DNA from: Eubacterium sp. | GTDB lineage: Bacteria; Bacillota; Clostridia; Lachnospirales; Lachnospiraceae | Length of the DNA: 64,000 nucleotides | Direction of reading: 5' to 3' | Assembly (NCBI GenBank): GCA_024690665.1 | Contig: JAILOU010000044.1 | Coordinates: 1 to 64,000, forward strand | In this document: piece by piece, positions 26,806 through 34,808 of the stretch | How positions within the stretch are numbered: position 1 is the stretch's first letter | How the letters are laid out: the number at the start of each line of letters is the position of its first letter | Translations under genes and position numbers: made by a program | Notes under the pieces: generated by a model | What the model was told of the DNA's origin: nothing | The model's input: only the letters and a program-made list of their open reading frames with translations | The model's database searches: none

Positions 26806-28410
26806 ATGAACGCAACACAGAAGCATTTGTTTAAATTAATTTGCGAGATTGATGATATCTGTAAGAAATATGATATTGAGTATTTTATGGATTACGGAAC
26901 TGCTCTTGGAGCAATCAGACATGAGGGATTTATTCCGTGGGATGATGATTTGGATATTATGCTTACGGAAGAGAATTATTATAAGTGGGTAGAAGCGTGT
27001 AAGAAGGAACTGGATCCTAAAAAACGAGTTTATAGTGATGTGCGTCTGGACAGAGAATTTCCGACTGTTTTTGGACGATATAATGATTGTGAATCTGCAA
27101 GAGTCGGACAAAAGTCGGAATTTTGGAAACCGATATGCGGACAGTGTATCGATGTGTTCTATCTGCTGGAACTGCCAGGAGATCCGGTGAAAAAACAAGA
27201 AGCAATCGATCGTTATTATGCGTATGATGAATATTCAAATTCTAGTTATCGTCACTTTAGAATGAAGACAGAAAACTGGATGAAACTGTATAAACGATAT
27301 ACGCGTCTTGGAAAAATCTTTGGAAAGGAAAGAGTGCTTAGACATCTTGAGAAGAAGATTTTCCATCAGCATTATGATGACTGCGATACGTACATCTGCA
27401 CCTCAGCCAGAAAGAAAGGTCCATCCTCCATCGTGCCTAAGATGTGTTACGATTCGGTTTACATGGCCGACTTTGAAGGCCGCAAGCTGCCGATACCGGG
27501 TAATTATGTAGAACTGCTAAATACCTATTATGAGGATACCTACTGTGATATTCCGGAGCACAAAAAGCGTCATTCCAAGATGTCATATGCCGGTATTGAG
27601 TGTGAAGCGTACGTTTCGGATTATATGCGTCTGATTGATAAGGATAAGATGCTTCGTGAGCGACAGGAATTCAAAGATATAGCGGTTGAAGAAGGATATC
27701 GAATTACTCGTCACAGTCAGTGGGCATATGAAAAGCTCGCCATGTGTGAACTATTGAAGATTCAAAATCAGATAAAAGAAAAGAATCTTAATGTTAAGGA
27801 ATTAATGGTATCTAATGACCACGAGAAACTTGCACAGTTAGATGCGCTGTTTCATGATTATTATGAAAAACAGATGAACAGCTCTGTGCGTTCCTGGGAT
27901 GCTTATTTTGACTTCCCGGATGAGCTGATAGAAGCTGCATTGTATAACCTGATTTATTATCGAAATGATTACTACACAGTTGCGAAGATTTTAGACCTTC
28001 GTAAGACGGCAGGAAAGTCTATGACAAAAATTATGGAACAGCTTTGGGACTGCGTACTTACCACGAGAAAGATTAAAGCACAGATTATCTATGGTAATCT
28101 GGAAGAGGCGAAGAAGTGGGTAGACTACGGTTTGCAGCACTACGCGGACTGCAGAGAGATTAAGATCTGTGAGCTGAACCTGGATGTACAACTTGCAAAG
28201 ACACCGGAAGATATTGCAAAAGCAAATCAATATGCAGATGAACTGCTTGCATTATATGAAGGAGATGATCAGTGCCTGAAGGCAAAAGGCGATCTTGCAT
28301 TTGCGGCGGGTGACAAAGAAAAAGCAAAGGAATACTACGATGATCTGATGGAGAATTCTATTAACGGAATGATTCATATGGATATTCGAAGAAAGCTGAG
28401 GGACGAGTAA
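26806..28410 (+). CDS. LicD family phosphotransferase
   Basis: LicD proteins transfer phosphocholine or polyol phosphate from a CDP-linked donor to glycans. The N-terminal domain of this 534-residue protein has the family core YFMDYGTALGAIRHEGF followed by the acidic motif W45-D46-D47-D48-L49-D50, and the later VPKMCYD and FEGRKLPIPGN segment near 205-230. The C-terminal 200 residues are helical and TPR-like (AKANQYADELLALYEGDDQC, KEKAKEYYDDLM). No choline uptake or activation genes (licA, licB, licC) are seen, while CDP-ribitol genes tarIJ are close, so ribitol phosphate is a reasonable donor guess. It overlaps the next gene by one base. Confidence 0.9.
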   Translation: MNATQKHLFKLICEIDDICKKYDIEYFMDYGTALGAIRHEGFIPWDDDLDIMLTEENYYKWVEACKKELDPKKRVYSDVRLDREFPTVFGRYNDCESARVGQKSEFWKPICGQCIDVFYLLELPGDPVKKQEAIDRYYAYDEYSNSSYRHFRMKTENWMKLYKRYTRLGKIFGKERVLRHLEKKIFHQHYDDCDTYICTSARKKGPSSIVPKMCYDSVYMADFEGRKLPIPGNYVELLNTYYEDTYCDIPEHKKRHSKMSYAGIECEAYVSDYMRLIDKDKMLRERQEFKDIAVEEGYRITRHSQWAYEKLAMCELLKIQNQIKEKNLNVKELMVSNDHEKLAQLDALFHDYYEKQMNSSVRSWDAYFDFPDELIEAALYNLIYYRNDYYTVAKILDLRKTAGKSMTKIMEQLWDCVLTTRKIKAQIIYGNLEEAKKWVDYGLQHYADCREIKICELNLDVQLAKTPEDIAKANQYADELLALYEGDDQCLKAKGDLAFAAGDKEKAKEYYDDLMENSINGMIHMDIRRKLRDE

Positions 28411-29693
28411 TGACCGGAGTACAAGAAAAACTAATGCGTCTTATGGACGAAGTTAATGAAATCAGTGCAAAACATAATTTGAGATATATTTTAGCCAATA
28501 GAACGGCGAATCGCGCAATGGTCAATGGTGAGTTTGTCAATGAAACTTATGAATTTTTGATATTCATGCCATATGCCGATATGTTAAAGTTTATGGAGAT
28601 TGTCAAAGAAGAAAAGGCACAGGACAGAACCATTGAGTCGATCCTTGACAACTCAAAATTAAGATTTAATTTTATTCGATATGTGGATAAAAACACCCTT
28701 CTAATCGACACTGCAAGTGGAAAGTTTATCTCAAAACCCGGAATCGCGGTGACAATTATTCCGATGTCTCCGGTACAAAAAAATGCTGCCATTGAAGGCC
28801 GAGAAAACTGCCTGTTCCTGCTTAATATGGGATTTTCAATTGGAATGATCCGCAAGCTCTTTGTAGGATATAAGATTGATCAAAAGCGCTTTGCAGGTCG
28901 AAAAGCTTTGAAAAATCGAATTCCAAATTTGCGAGAAGGAATAAAAGCATATAAGGCAGGTGGCCGAAAAAGACTTGCAGAAGATATCTTTTCGTACTAT
29001 GTTAAGAATGCACAGACAAATTCTGATGCTTATTACTACACCGCAGAAGATGGCAAGAAGATTGCAATTCCGAAGACATACTTTGAAGAGGTTCAAGAGA
29101 TTGAATTTGAGGGAAGACAATTTTTTGTTCCTAAGGAGTGGGATAAATACGGCAAGATTCTTTATGATAAGGGTTGGCAAAGCGACGCTGTGTCCGGATA
29201 TGCAAAGGCGGATTCGGTTCGAGTGATTTTTGAAACGAATCTGCCATACGAGCAGTATCTTGCATTTATAGAAGGAAAAGGAAAATCTTTAGAGTCGATT
29301 GTAGAGGATAAAACGCAGTATAATCTGTGGATGCGTTCTACATTTAAACCAAAAGAAGAAAAAGTTAATCACACGTTTTTGCGCGTTCGCAGAAGTGTAG
29401 ATCGCATTGACATGTGGCAGAGTATGAAATCCAAACGAGAAGCTCTTAAGGATGCTTATGAGAAGCAGGATATAAAAACCCTGACAGAGCTTATGAAGGA
29501 TTATCTGAAGAAAACAAATGATTATTGTAAAAAGGGCATCGGCTTTTATATAGACGATGAACTGTTTCAATATGCAAAACTTATCTGGGAGGCACAGGGG
29601 AAGAAAAAGTATGCTGATAAGGTATATCAGTTAGTGCCGGACCTTTATAAGAATGAAACTGTGGATGAATATATGGCGGCGAGGATGCGCTAG
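28410..29693 (+). CDS. LicD-like protein lacking the acidic catalytic motif
   Basis: The 427-residue protein aligns with the LicD protein before it without gaps over the first 50 residues: KHNLRYILANRTANRAM matches KYDIEYFMDYGTALGAI, and both share T32-A33, A36, F42 and I51. The WDDDLD motif is replaced by residues 45-50 ETYEFL, so the metal-binding aspartates are gone. Further on, AIPKTYFEEVQEIEFEGRQ corresponds to the LicD segment VPKMCYDSVYMADFEGRK. It is thus probably a LicD-fold protein that has lost or changed activity and may act as partner of its neighbour. Coupled translation (TAATG) supports a complex. No frameshift is seen. Confidence 0.75.
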   Translation: MTGVQEKLMRLMDEVNEISAKHNLRYILANRTANRAMVNGEFVNETYEFLIFMPYADMLKFMEIVKEEKAQDRTIESILDNSKLRFNFIRYVDKNTLLIDTASGKFISKPGIAVTIIPMSPVQKNAAIEGRENCLFLLNMGFSIGMIRKLFVGYKIDQKRFAGRKALKNRIPNLREGIKAYKAGGRKRLAEDIFSYYVKNAQTNSDAYYYTAEDGKKIAIPKTYFEEVQEIEFEGRQFFVPKEWDKYGKILYDKGWQSDAVSGYAKADSVRVIFETNLPYEQYLAFIEGKGKSLESIVEDKTQYNLWMRSTFKPKEEKVNHTFLRVRRSVDRIDMWQSMKSKREALKDAYEKQDIKTLTELMKDYLKKTNDYCKKGIGFYIDDELFQYAKLIWEAQGKKKYADKVYQLVPDLYKNETVDEYMAARMR

Positions 29694-29771
29694 ACATCTG
29701 CTCGAGGTTATCAGAGGGGGATATGCAACCGGTAATGATATCGAAACAATTATGAAAGGTGAACAGAGATT

Positions 29772-31361
29772 ATGAGAACAGTAAAAAAAGTGTATGTATT
29801 ACTTGCAGCCCTTGTAGCGATGGGAGCGATGCCGTTGACTGCGGCTACCAAAGCTGAAGCCGCAACCGTGCAATCAAGCACGGTGATTGACGTGACGGAT
29901 TATGGTGCAGATGGAAGCGATTCATCGGGAGATTCGGAAGCGATTCAGGATGCACTCGATGAAGCAATCGGTTCAAGCAGCGTTGTGACGGTTAAAATTC
30001 CGTCGGGAACTTATTATATTGATAAGGGATTAAAACTTTATTCCAATACATATCTGAAGCTGACTTCTAAAACAATACTGTATCGTACAGACAGTGCTTC
30101 CGGCGCGAACATCCTACACTGTGTTGATCAGAATGGAGAACGCGATATAGTGGGTGGATATTCACAATGTCATGATGTTACAATTGACGGAGGCATCTGG
30201 AATGGCGGTAATGTTGCAAAAACAAAAGATAACACAGATGTTGTCAGAATTGATCATGCCAAGAATGTGGTGATTAAAAATGCGACATTTAAGAATGTAT
30301 ACGACTGCCATCTGTTAGAACTTGTTGCAGTAAAAAACGGAACTGTTTCAAACTGTTCTTTTAGCGGCTTTGTATATAATGTAAAACACAAAAACCAGGT
30401 AGAGTATGGTCGTGAAGCGGTTCAGATTGAGTCCGCATGGACAAACAATCCTAAGAATTTAAGTGATTTGGATTCTGCATGGGCATCCGGTTCTAAGATT
30501 GATGGAACGAGCTGCAAAAATATCGTGGTTACAGGTTGTACTTTTAAGGATTATCCAATCTGCGTAGGGCAGCATCATACTTCTACTTCATCCAAATATA
30601 AGAACTCAAAGGGAATTACCATTTCCAATAATACGATTACTGCAGGTAGCAAGTATACGTATTTTAAGACTGCTATTTCATGCGGTGGTCTTGATAGCGT
30701 TACGATCAGTAATAATTACGTAAAAGGCCCGTATCAGTATGGTACCAATATCTATGAAGGAAAAGATATTTCGGTAAAGAATAATACCTTTATCAGTAAC
30801 CGAAGAAATTCCATCAATGTATTTGACGATGCAAAGATTACGGTGATTTCCGGGAATACCATTAAAAGTGCCGGCAAGCATGCTATCTCACTGACAAAGT
30901 GCACCGTCGGTACTAAGAAGAGTGCGAAGAAGGGAATCTTAAACAACACAATTAAGAATAGTAAGCAAAATGGAATCTGCATATCGAAAGGTGTGAAGGT
31001 GTATTTCATCAAGGGTAACAAGATTAGCGGATGTAAGGCACATGGAATCAGTAATGTCGGAAGTGCCACCATTGGTACCAAGAGCGTAAAGAAAAGTGGT
31101 ATTCAAAGTAATACCATTCAGTCTTGCAAAAAGAATGGTATTTCGATTGCGGGAGCAAGTGTATCTTATATTAAGTCGAATAAGATTACCTCTGTTAAGA
31201 ATAATGCAATCTCCATGACAAAAGGAAAAATCTATCAGATTATAAAAAATAAAATCAAAAAAGCCCGTATTGGAATCTTTGTTTACAGCAAAAGCAAGGT
31301 AACAAAAGGGGTGAAAAAGAACTCCATTTCGAAGTGCACCTATCCGACAGTAATTCGTTAA
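29772..31361 (+). CDS. Secreted right-handed beta-helix protein 1
   Basis: The 529-residue protein has a signal peptide (VYVLLAALVAMGAMPLTAAT, cleavage near residue 31) and a pectate-lyase-like parallel beta-helix made of PbH1 repeats. The N-terminal part VIDVTDYGADGSDSSGDSEAIQDAL and IPSGTYYIDKGLKLYSNTYLKL is typical of glycoside hydrolase 28 / pectate lyase 3-like folds. The C-terminal half carries regular rungs such as NTIKNSKQNGICIS and NKISGCKAHGIS. It is related to the second beta-helix protein at 34809. Likely roles are glycan binding or cleavage at the surface; active-site residues could not be assigned. The ribosome binding site is GAAAGGTG at a somewhat long distance. Confidence 0.85.
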   Translation: MRTVKKVYVLLAALVAMGAMPLTAATKAEAATVQSSTVIDVTDYGADGSDSSGDSEAIQDALDEAIGSSSVVTVKIPSGTYYIDKGLKLYSNTYLKLTSKTILYRTDSASGANILHCVDQNGERDIVGGYSQCHDVTIDGGIWNGGNVAKTKDNTDVVRIDHAKNVVIKNATFKNVYDCHLLELVAVKNGTVSNCSFSGFVYNVKHKNQVEYGREAVQIESAWTNNPKNLSDLDSAWASGSKIDGTSCKNIVVTGCTFKDYPICVGQHHTSTSSKYKNSKGITISNNTITAGSKYTYFKTAISCGGLDSVTISNNYVKGPYQYGTNIYEGKDISVKNNTFISNRRNSINVFDDAKITVISGNTIKSAGKHAISLTKCTVGTKKSAKKGILNNTIKNSKQNGICISKGVKVYFIKGNKISGCKAHGISNVGSATIGTKSVKKSGIQSNTIQSCKKNGISIAGASVSYIKSNKITSVKNNAISMTKGKIYQIIKNKIKKARIGIFVYSKSKVTKGVKKNSISKCTYPTVIR

Positions 31362-31374
31362 AAATAAAATGAAG

Positions 31375-31403
31375 TTGTCTAAAATGGGTTATAGTGCTAG
31401 AAT
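31375..31403 (+). promoter_or_regulatory. Extended -10 promoter of tarIJ
   Basis: TTGTCT (31375-31380), a 17-base spacer and TAGAAT (31398-31403) preceded by TGC. It would give tarIJ and the ABC exporter genes their own promoter within the cluster. Confidence 0.65.
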
Positions 31404-31437
31404 TAGAATAATGCTTTGCTAGAAAGGAAGTATAATT

Positions 31438-32151
31438 ATGGATAAAAATAATGTATATGCGGCAATACTTGCTGGTGGCGTTGGAACACGTATGGGAAAT
31501 GTTGAAAAACCAAAGCAATTTTTAAATATTGGCGGAAAGCCGATTATTGTGCATACAGTTGAAAAGTTTTTTTCAAATGATTCCGTAGATAATATTATTG
31601 TTTTGACACCAAAGCAGTGGGTAAATCATACAAAGGATTTACTGGCGAAGTATTTACCGGCGAGTGATCATATTCATGTGATTGAAGGCGGAAGCGATCG
31701 TAATAAAACGATTATGAATGCAATTCAGTTCATTGAAGATCAGTATGAATTAAATGATGAGACCGTTATTATTACACATGATTCGGTGCGCCCATTTGTC
31801 AGCCATAGAATTATTACGGAAAATGTTGAATGCATGGAAAAGTATGATGCATGTGATACGGCAATTGCAGCAACAGATACAATTGTGAAAAGTGACAACA
31901 ACGAGTACATCACAGAGATTCCGGACAGAAGTCTGATGTATCAGGGACAGACACCGCAGACATTTAAAGCAAAAAAATTAAAAGAAACATATCTGGCATT
32001 GTCAGAAGAAGAAAAACAAAAGCTTACAGATGCTTGTAAGATTATGGTGCTGAAAGGTGAAAAAGTATATCTTGTAGAAGGTGAAACAAGTAATATGAAA
32101 GTTACCTATCCATATGACTTGAAAGTGGCAGAGGCTTTGTTGGAGGAATAA
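31438..32151 (+). CDS. tarI: Ribitol-5-phosphate cytidylyltransferase (TarI-like)
   Basis: It makes CDP-ribitol from CTP and ribitol 5-phosphate for ribitol-phosphate polymers. The 237 residues show the IspD/TarI nucleotidyltransferase core: AILAGGVGTRMG (about 9-20), KPKQFLNIGGKPI, GGSDRNKT near 87-94, ITHDSVRPFV and YQGQTPQTF. The GTRMGNVEKPKQF form is closer to TarI than to IspD, and the next gene is tarJ, which settles the choice. The start follows AAAGGAAG. It lies in the middle of the glycopolymer cluster just before the exporter. Confidence 0.88.
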   Translation: MDKNNVYAAILAGGVGTRMGNVEKPKQFLNIGGKPIIVHTVEKFFSNDSVDNIIVLTPKQWVNHTKDLLAKYLPASDHIHVIEGGSDRNKTIMNAIQFIEDQYELNDETVIITHDSVRPFVSHRIITENVECMEKYDACDTAIAATDTIVKSDNNEYITEIPDRSLMYQGQTPQTFKAKKLKETYLALSEEEKQKLTDACKIMVLKGEKVYLVEGETSNMKVTYPYDLKVAEALLEE

Positions 32152-32154
32152 ACC

Positions 32155-33180
32155 ATGTTAAATGCAAAATATCAGTTAAAGAGACCGCGTCAGTTTGAGG
32201 TCTGCTATGAAGATATTACGTTTGATGATACGCATATCATTGTAAGACCGACTTATTTGTCGATTTGTAATGCGGATCAAAGATATTATCAGGGGCTTCG
32301 TCCGGAAGAAGTGTTGAAGAAAAAGCTTCCGATGGCACTGATTCACGAGGCAATCGGTAAGGTTGTATATGACCCTACCGGTACTTATGAGATTGGACAA
32401 AAAGTTGTTATGATTCCGAATCTCCCTTGTGAAAAGGATGAGATTATTCCAGAGAACTATCTGCGCAGTTCAAAGTTTAGAGCAAGTGGAACAGATGGTT
32501 TTATGCAAGAATATGTTAAGACAACGTTAAATCGTATTGTACCGCTTCCGGAAGGTATCAATAATGTGGTAGCGGCATTTACGGAAATTGTCAGTGTCAG
32601 TTATCATGCACTTACCAGATTTGACAGCATTGCGCACGCAAGAAGAAACACCATTGGAATATGGGGAGACGGTAACTTAGGTTACATTACATCGCTTTTA
32701 TTTAAGAAGCGCTTTCCGGATTCCAAAGTGGTTGTATTTGGTATGAATGAAAATAAACTTAGTGATTTTACATTTGTCGATGAGACATATCTGATTACAG
32801 AGATTCCGGAAGATTTTCATATGGATCACGCTTTTGAGTGTTGCGGCGGAAGCGGTGCACCAAAGGCAATTAATCAGATTATTGATTATATTCATCCGGA
32901 AGGAACGATTTCCATCCTGGGAGTGACGGAAGAACTTGCTCCGATTAATACCAGAATGGTATTGGAAAAAGGCCTTCGAATCTTTGGCAGCAGTCGAAGC
33001 GGTCGTGAAGATTTTGAGGGATTATTACATCTATATGAGATGCATCCGGATGTTGTGGAGTATCTTGAGAATATTGTTGGTTCACAGATTCATGTGCGAG
33101 AGGTAAAAGATATTACAACTGCCTTTGAAGAAGATATCCACAAATTAATCGGAAAAACAATTATGATTTGGGATAAATAG
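32155..33180 (+). CDS. tarJ: Ribulose-5-phosphate reductase (TarJ-like)
   Basis: It reduces ribulose 5-phosphate to ribitol 5-phosphate with NADPH, the substrate of TarI. The 341-residue protein is a medium-chain alcohol-dehydrogenase-like enzyme: the zinc-site region with SICNADQRYYQG and ALIHEAIGKV, and a Rossmann segment GIWGDGNLGYITSLLFKKRFPDSKVVVFG. It starts three bases after the tarI stop, and tarI-tarJ pairs of this kind are well known from ribitol teichoic-acid clusters. The length is usual for TarJ. The exporter permease follows four bases later. Confidence 0.88.
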   Translation: MLNAKYQLKRPRQFEVCYEDITFDDTHIIVRPTYLSICNADQRYYQGLRPEEVLKKKLPMALIHEAIGKVVYDPTGTYEIGQKVVMIPNLPCEKDEIIPENYLRSSKFRASGTDGFMQEYVKTTLNRIVPLPEGINNVVAAFTEIVSVSYHALTRFDSIAHARRNTIGIWGDGNLGYITSLLFKKRFPDSKVVVFGMNENKLSDFTFVDETYLITEIPEDFHMDHAFECCGGSGAPKAINQIIDYIHPEGTISILGVTEELAPINTRMVLEKGLRIFGSSRSGREDFEGLLHLYEMHPDVVEYLENIVGSQIHVREVKDITTAFEEDIHKLIGKTIMIWDK

Positions 33181-33184
33181 ATTT

Positions 33185-33976
33185 ATGGGACGTTTTTTTA
33201 GAGATACAAAGAAATTTAGAAATTATATTGTATATGCAGCGAAAGCAGCGCTGAAGAATGAAGTAGTGGATTCATATCTGAACTGGGTGTGGTGGATTCT
33301 GGAGCCATTTTGCTTTATGCTGATTTATGCTTTTGTATTTGGGGTAGTATTTAATACAAAGGAAGATTACTTCCCGATTTTTATCTACATTGGTTTAACG
33401 GCCTGGAACTTTTTTAGCGGAACCATTAAACGTTCCGTTCGTATTGTGAAAAGAAACAAGGGAATTGTGTCAAAAGTCTATCTGCCAAAGTTTGTATTAA
33501 ATCAGACAGAGATTTTGGTATATGGATTTAAGATGCTGATTTCATTTGCTTTAATTGTTTGTATGATGGTGGTGTTCAGGCTATCGCCTAGCATATACCT
33601 GTTAAATGTCATTCCGCTTGTGTTCTTGCTTTTGCTACTCAGCTTTGGATGTATGTGCATTTTGTCGCATATCGGTGTATTCATCTCCGATTTGAACAAG
33701 GTGATTAATATTCTGCTCAGAATTGTATTTTATATGTCCGGTATCTTCTATTCGATTGAAAATCGTTTAGGACCGACATATCCAAATCTGGCAGTTTTGT
33801 TTGGAAAGATTAATCCGATGGCATTTATTATTCAGGGACTTAGAAATTCGATTGTTTATAAACAACCGATTTCATGGCAATATCTGCTTATGTGGTATGC
33901 AATCGCCATTGGGCTTATCTGCATCGGTGTGACACTGATTTATAAGAATGAAAATACATATGTTAAGGTGATTTAA
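33185..33976 (+). CDS. ABC-2 type polysaccharide/teichoic acid export permease
   Basis: The 263-residue membrane protein has about six hydrophobic segments and the ABC-2 type layout of TagG, Wzm and RfbA permeases, with WWILEPFCFMLIYAFVFGVVF (about 36-56), the YIGLTAWNFFSGTIKRSVRIVKRNKGIVSKVYLP coupling region and the LINPMAF-like segment KINPMAFIIQGLRNSIVY near 219-236. With the ATPase after it, it flips a lipid-linked glycopolymer to the outer face. The start codon has only a weak ribosome binding site (GGGA), consistent with translation coupled to tarJ. Its stop overlaps the ATPase start by one base. Confidence 0.88.
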   Translation: MGRFFRDTKKFRNYIVYAAKAALKNEVVDSYLNWVWWILEPFCFMLIYAFVFGVVFNTKEDYFPIFIYIGLTAWNFFSGTIKRSVRIVKRNKGIVSKVYLPKFVLNQTEILVYGFKMLISFALIVCMMVVFRLSPSIYLLNVIPLVFLLLLLSFGCMCILSHIGVFISDLNKVINILLRIVFYMSGIFYSIENRLGPTYPNLAVLFGKINPMAFIIQGLRNSIVYKQPISWQYLLMWYAIAIGLICIGVTLIYKNENTYVKVI

Positions 33977-34728
33977 TGGGCGAGAGAGAAATAGCGATTA
34001 GCGTCAAGGATTTAAAGGTACGCTATAAAACAATGAAAGCGCGCTCCATTCGAGGTTCGTTTGGAAAAAAGAAAGAAAAGGTAGAAGAAACAGAGGCTTT
34101 ACATGGCATTAGTTTTGAACTGGAAAAAGGTCGGATTTTAGGGATTGTCGGCAAGAACGGAAGTGGAAAATCAACCCTTCTTAGAGCGCTTGCCGGCATC
34201 TTTTCGCCGGATGAAGGAACAGTCGAAGTCTATAATAATACGATTTCGCTGCTGGCAATCGGCGTCGGATTTCAAAAGGATCTTCCGGGAAGAGATAATA
34301 TTATGCTGACCGGAATGCTTCTTGGATTTACCCAGGAGCAGATTAAGGAGAAGATGGAGAAAATTATTAAATTCTCCGGTCTTAAGAAATTTATCGACAA
34401 GCCGGTAAAGACATATTCATCGGGAATGTTTTCAAAGCTTTCTTTTTCAATCTCTGCAATTCTTGAACCTGACATCTTATTGGTCGACGAGGTGTTGAGT
34501 GTTGGTGATGCGAGATTTAAAAAGAAAAGCTATAAGAAGATGCAAAAGCTGATTAATGACGAGGACAGAACCGTGGTCATTGTTTCACATAATATGTCTA
34601 CCATCGAAAAATTGTGTGATACCGTCTTGTGGATTGATGACGGAGATTTCATGAAGATGGGGCCGACAAAAGAAATATTAAAAGAATATCTTGCTTATAT
34701 GGAGCAGGATGATGAAGAGGATGAGTAA
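33976..34728 (+). CDS. ABC exporter ATP-binding protein (TagH/Wzt type)
   Basis: The 250-residue ATPase has Walker A GKNGSGKST (about 56-64), the signature KTYSSGMFSKLSFSI, Walker B DILLVDEVLSVGD and the switch His in VIVSHNM. The long insert between the first strand and EALHGISFELEKG (KARSIRGSFGKKKEKVEE) is typical of polysaccharide exporters. It lacks the C-terminal extension found in Bacillus TagH and the carbohydrate-binding domain of Wzt, so substrate choice probably lies in the permease. It forms the transporter with the gene before it. Confidence 0.9.
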   Translation: MGEREIAISVKDLKVRYKTMKARSIRGSFGKKKEKVEETEALHGISFELEKGRILGIVGKNGSGKSTLLRALAGIFSPDEGTVEVYNNTISLLAIGVGFQKDLPGRDNIMLTGMLLGFTQEQIKEKMEKIIKFSGLKKFIDKPVKTYSSGMFSKLSFSISAILEPDILLVDEVLSVGDARFKKKSYKKMQKLINDEDRTVVIVSHNMSTIEKLCDTVLWIDDGDFMKMGPTKEILKEYLAYMEQDDEEDE

Positions 34729-34808
34729 ACAACATATAAATAGGCAGTTTGTGTACGGTGGGTTATGAAAAAATAGTAGACAAAAATGCTTGGAAAGGAA
34801 TCAGGCCT

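Noticed and set aside
28410-29693. The LicD-like gene as a decayed pseudogene
   Set aside because: The frame is fully open over 427 codons with coupled translation and coherent matching of non-catalytic segments, so it looks maintained rather than decaying.
34749-34808. N-terminal extension of the large beta-helix protein
   Set aside because: It would bury the signal peptide and lacks a ribosome binding site; ATG 34809 has both.
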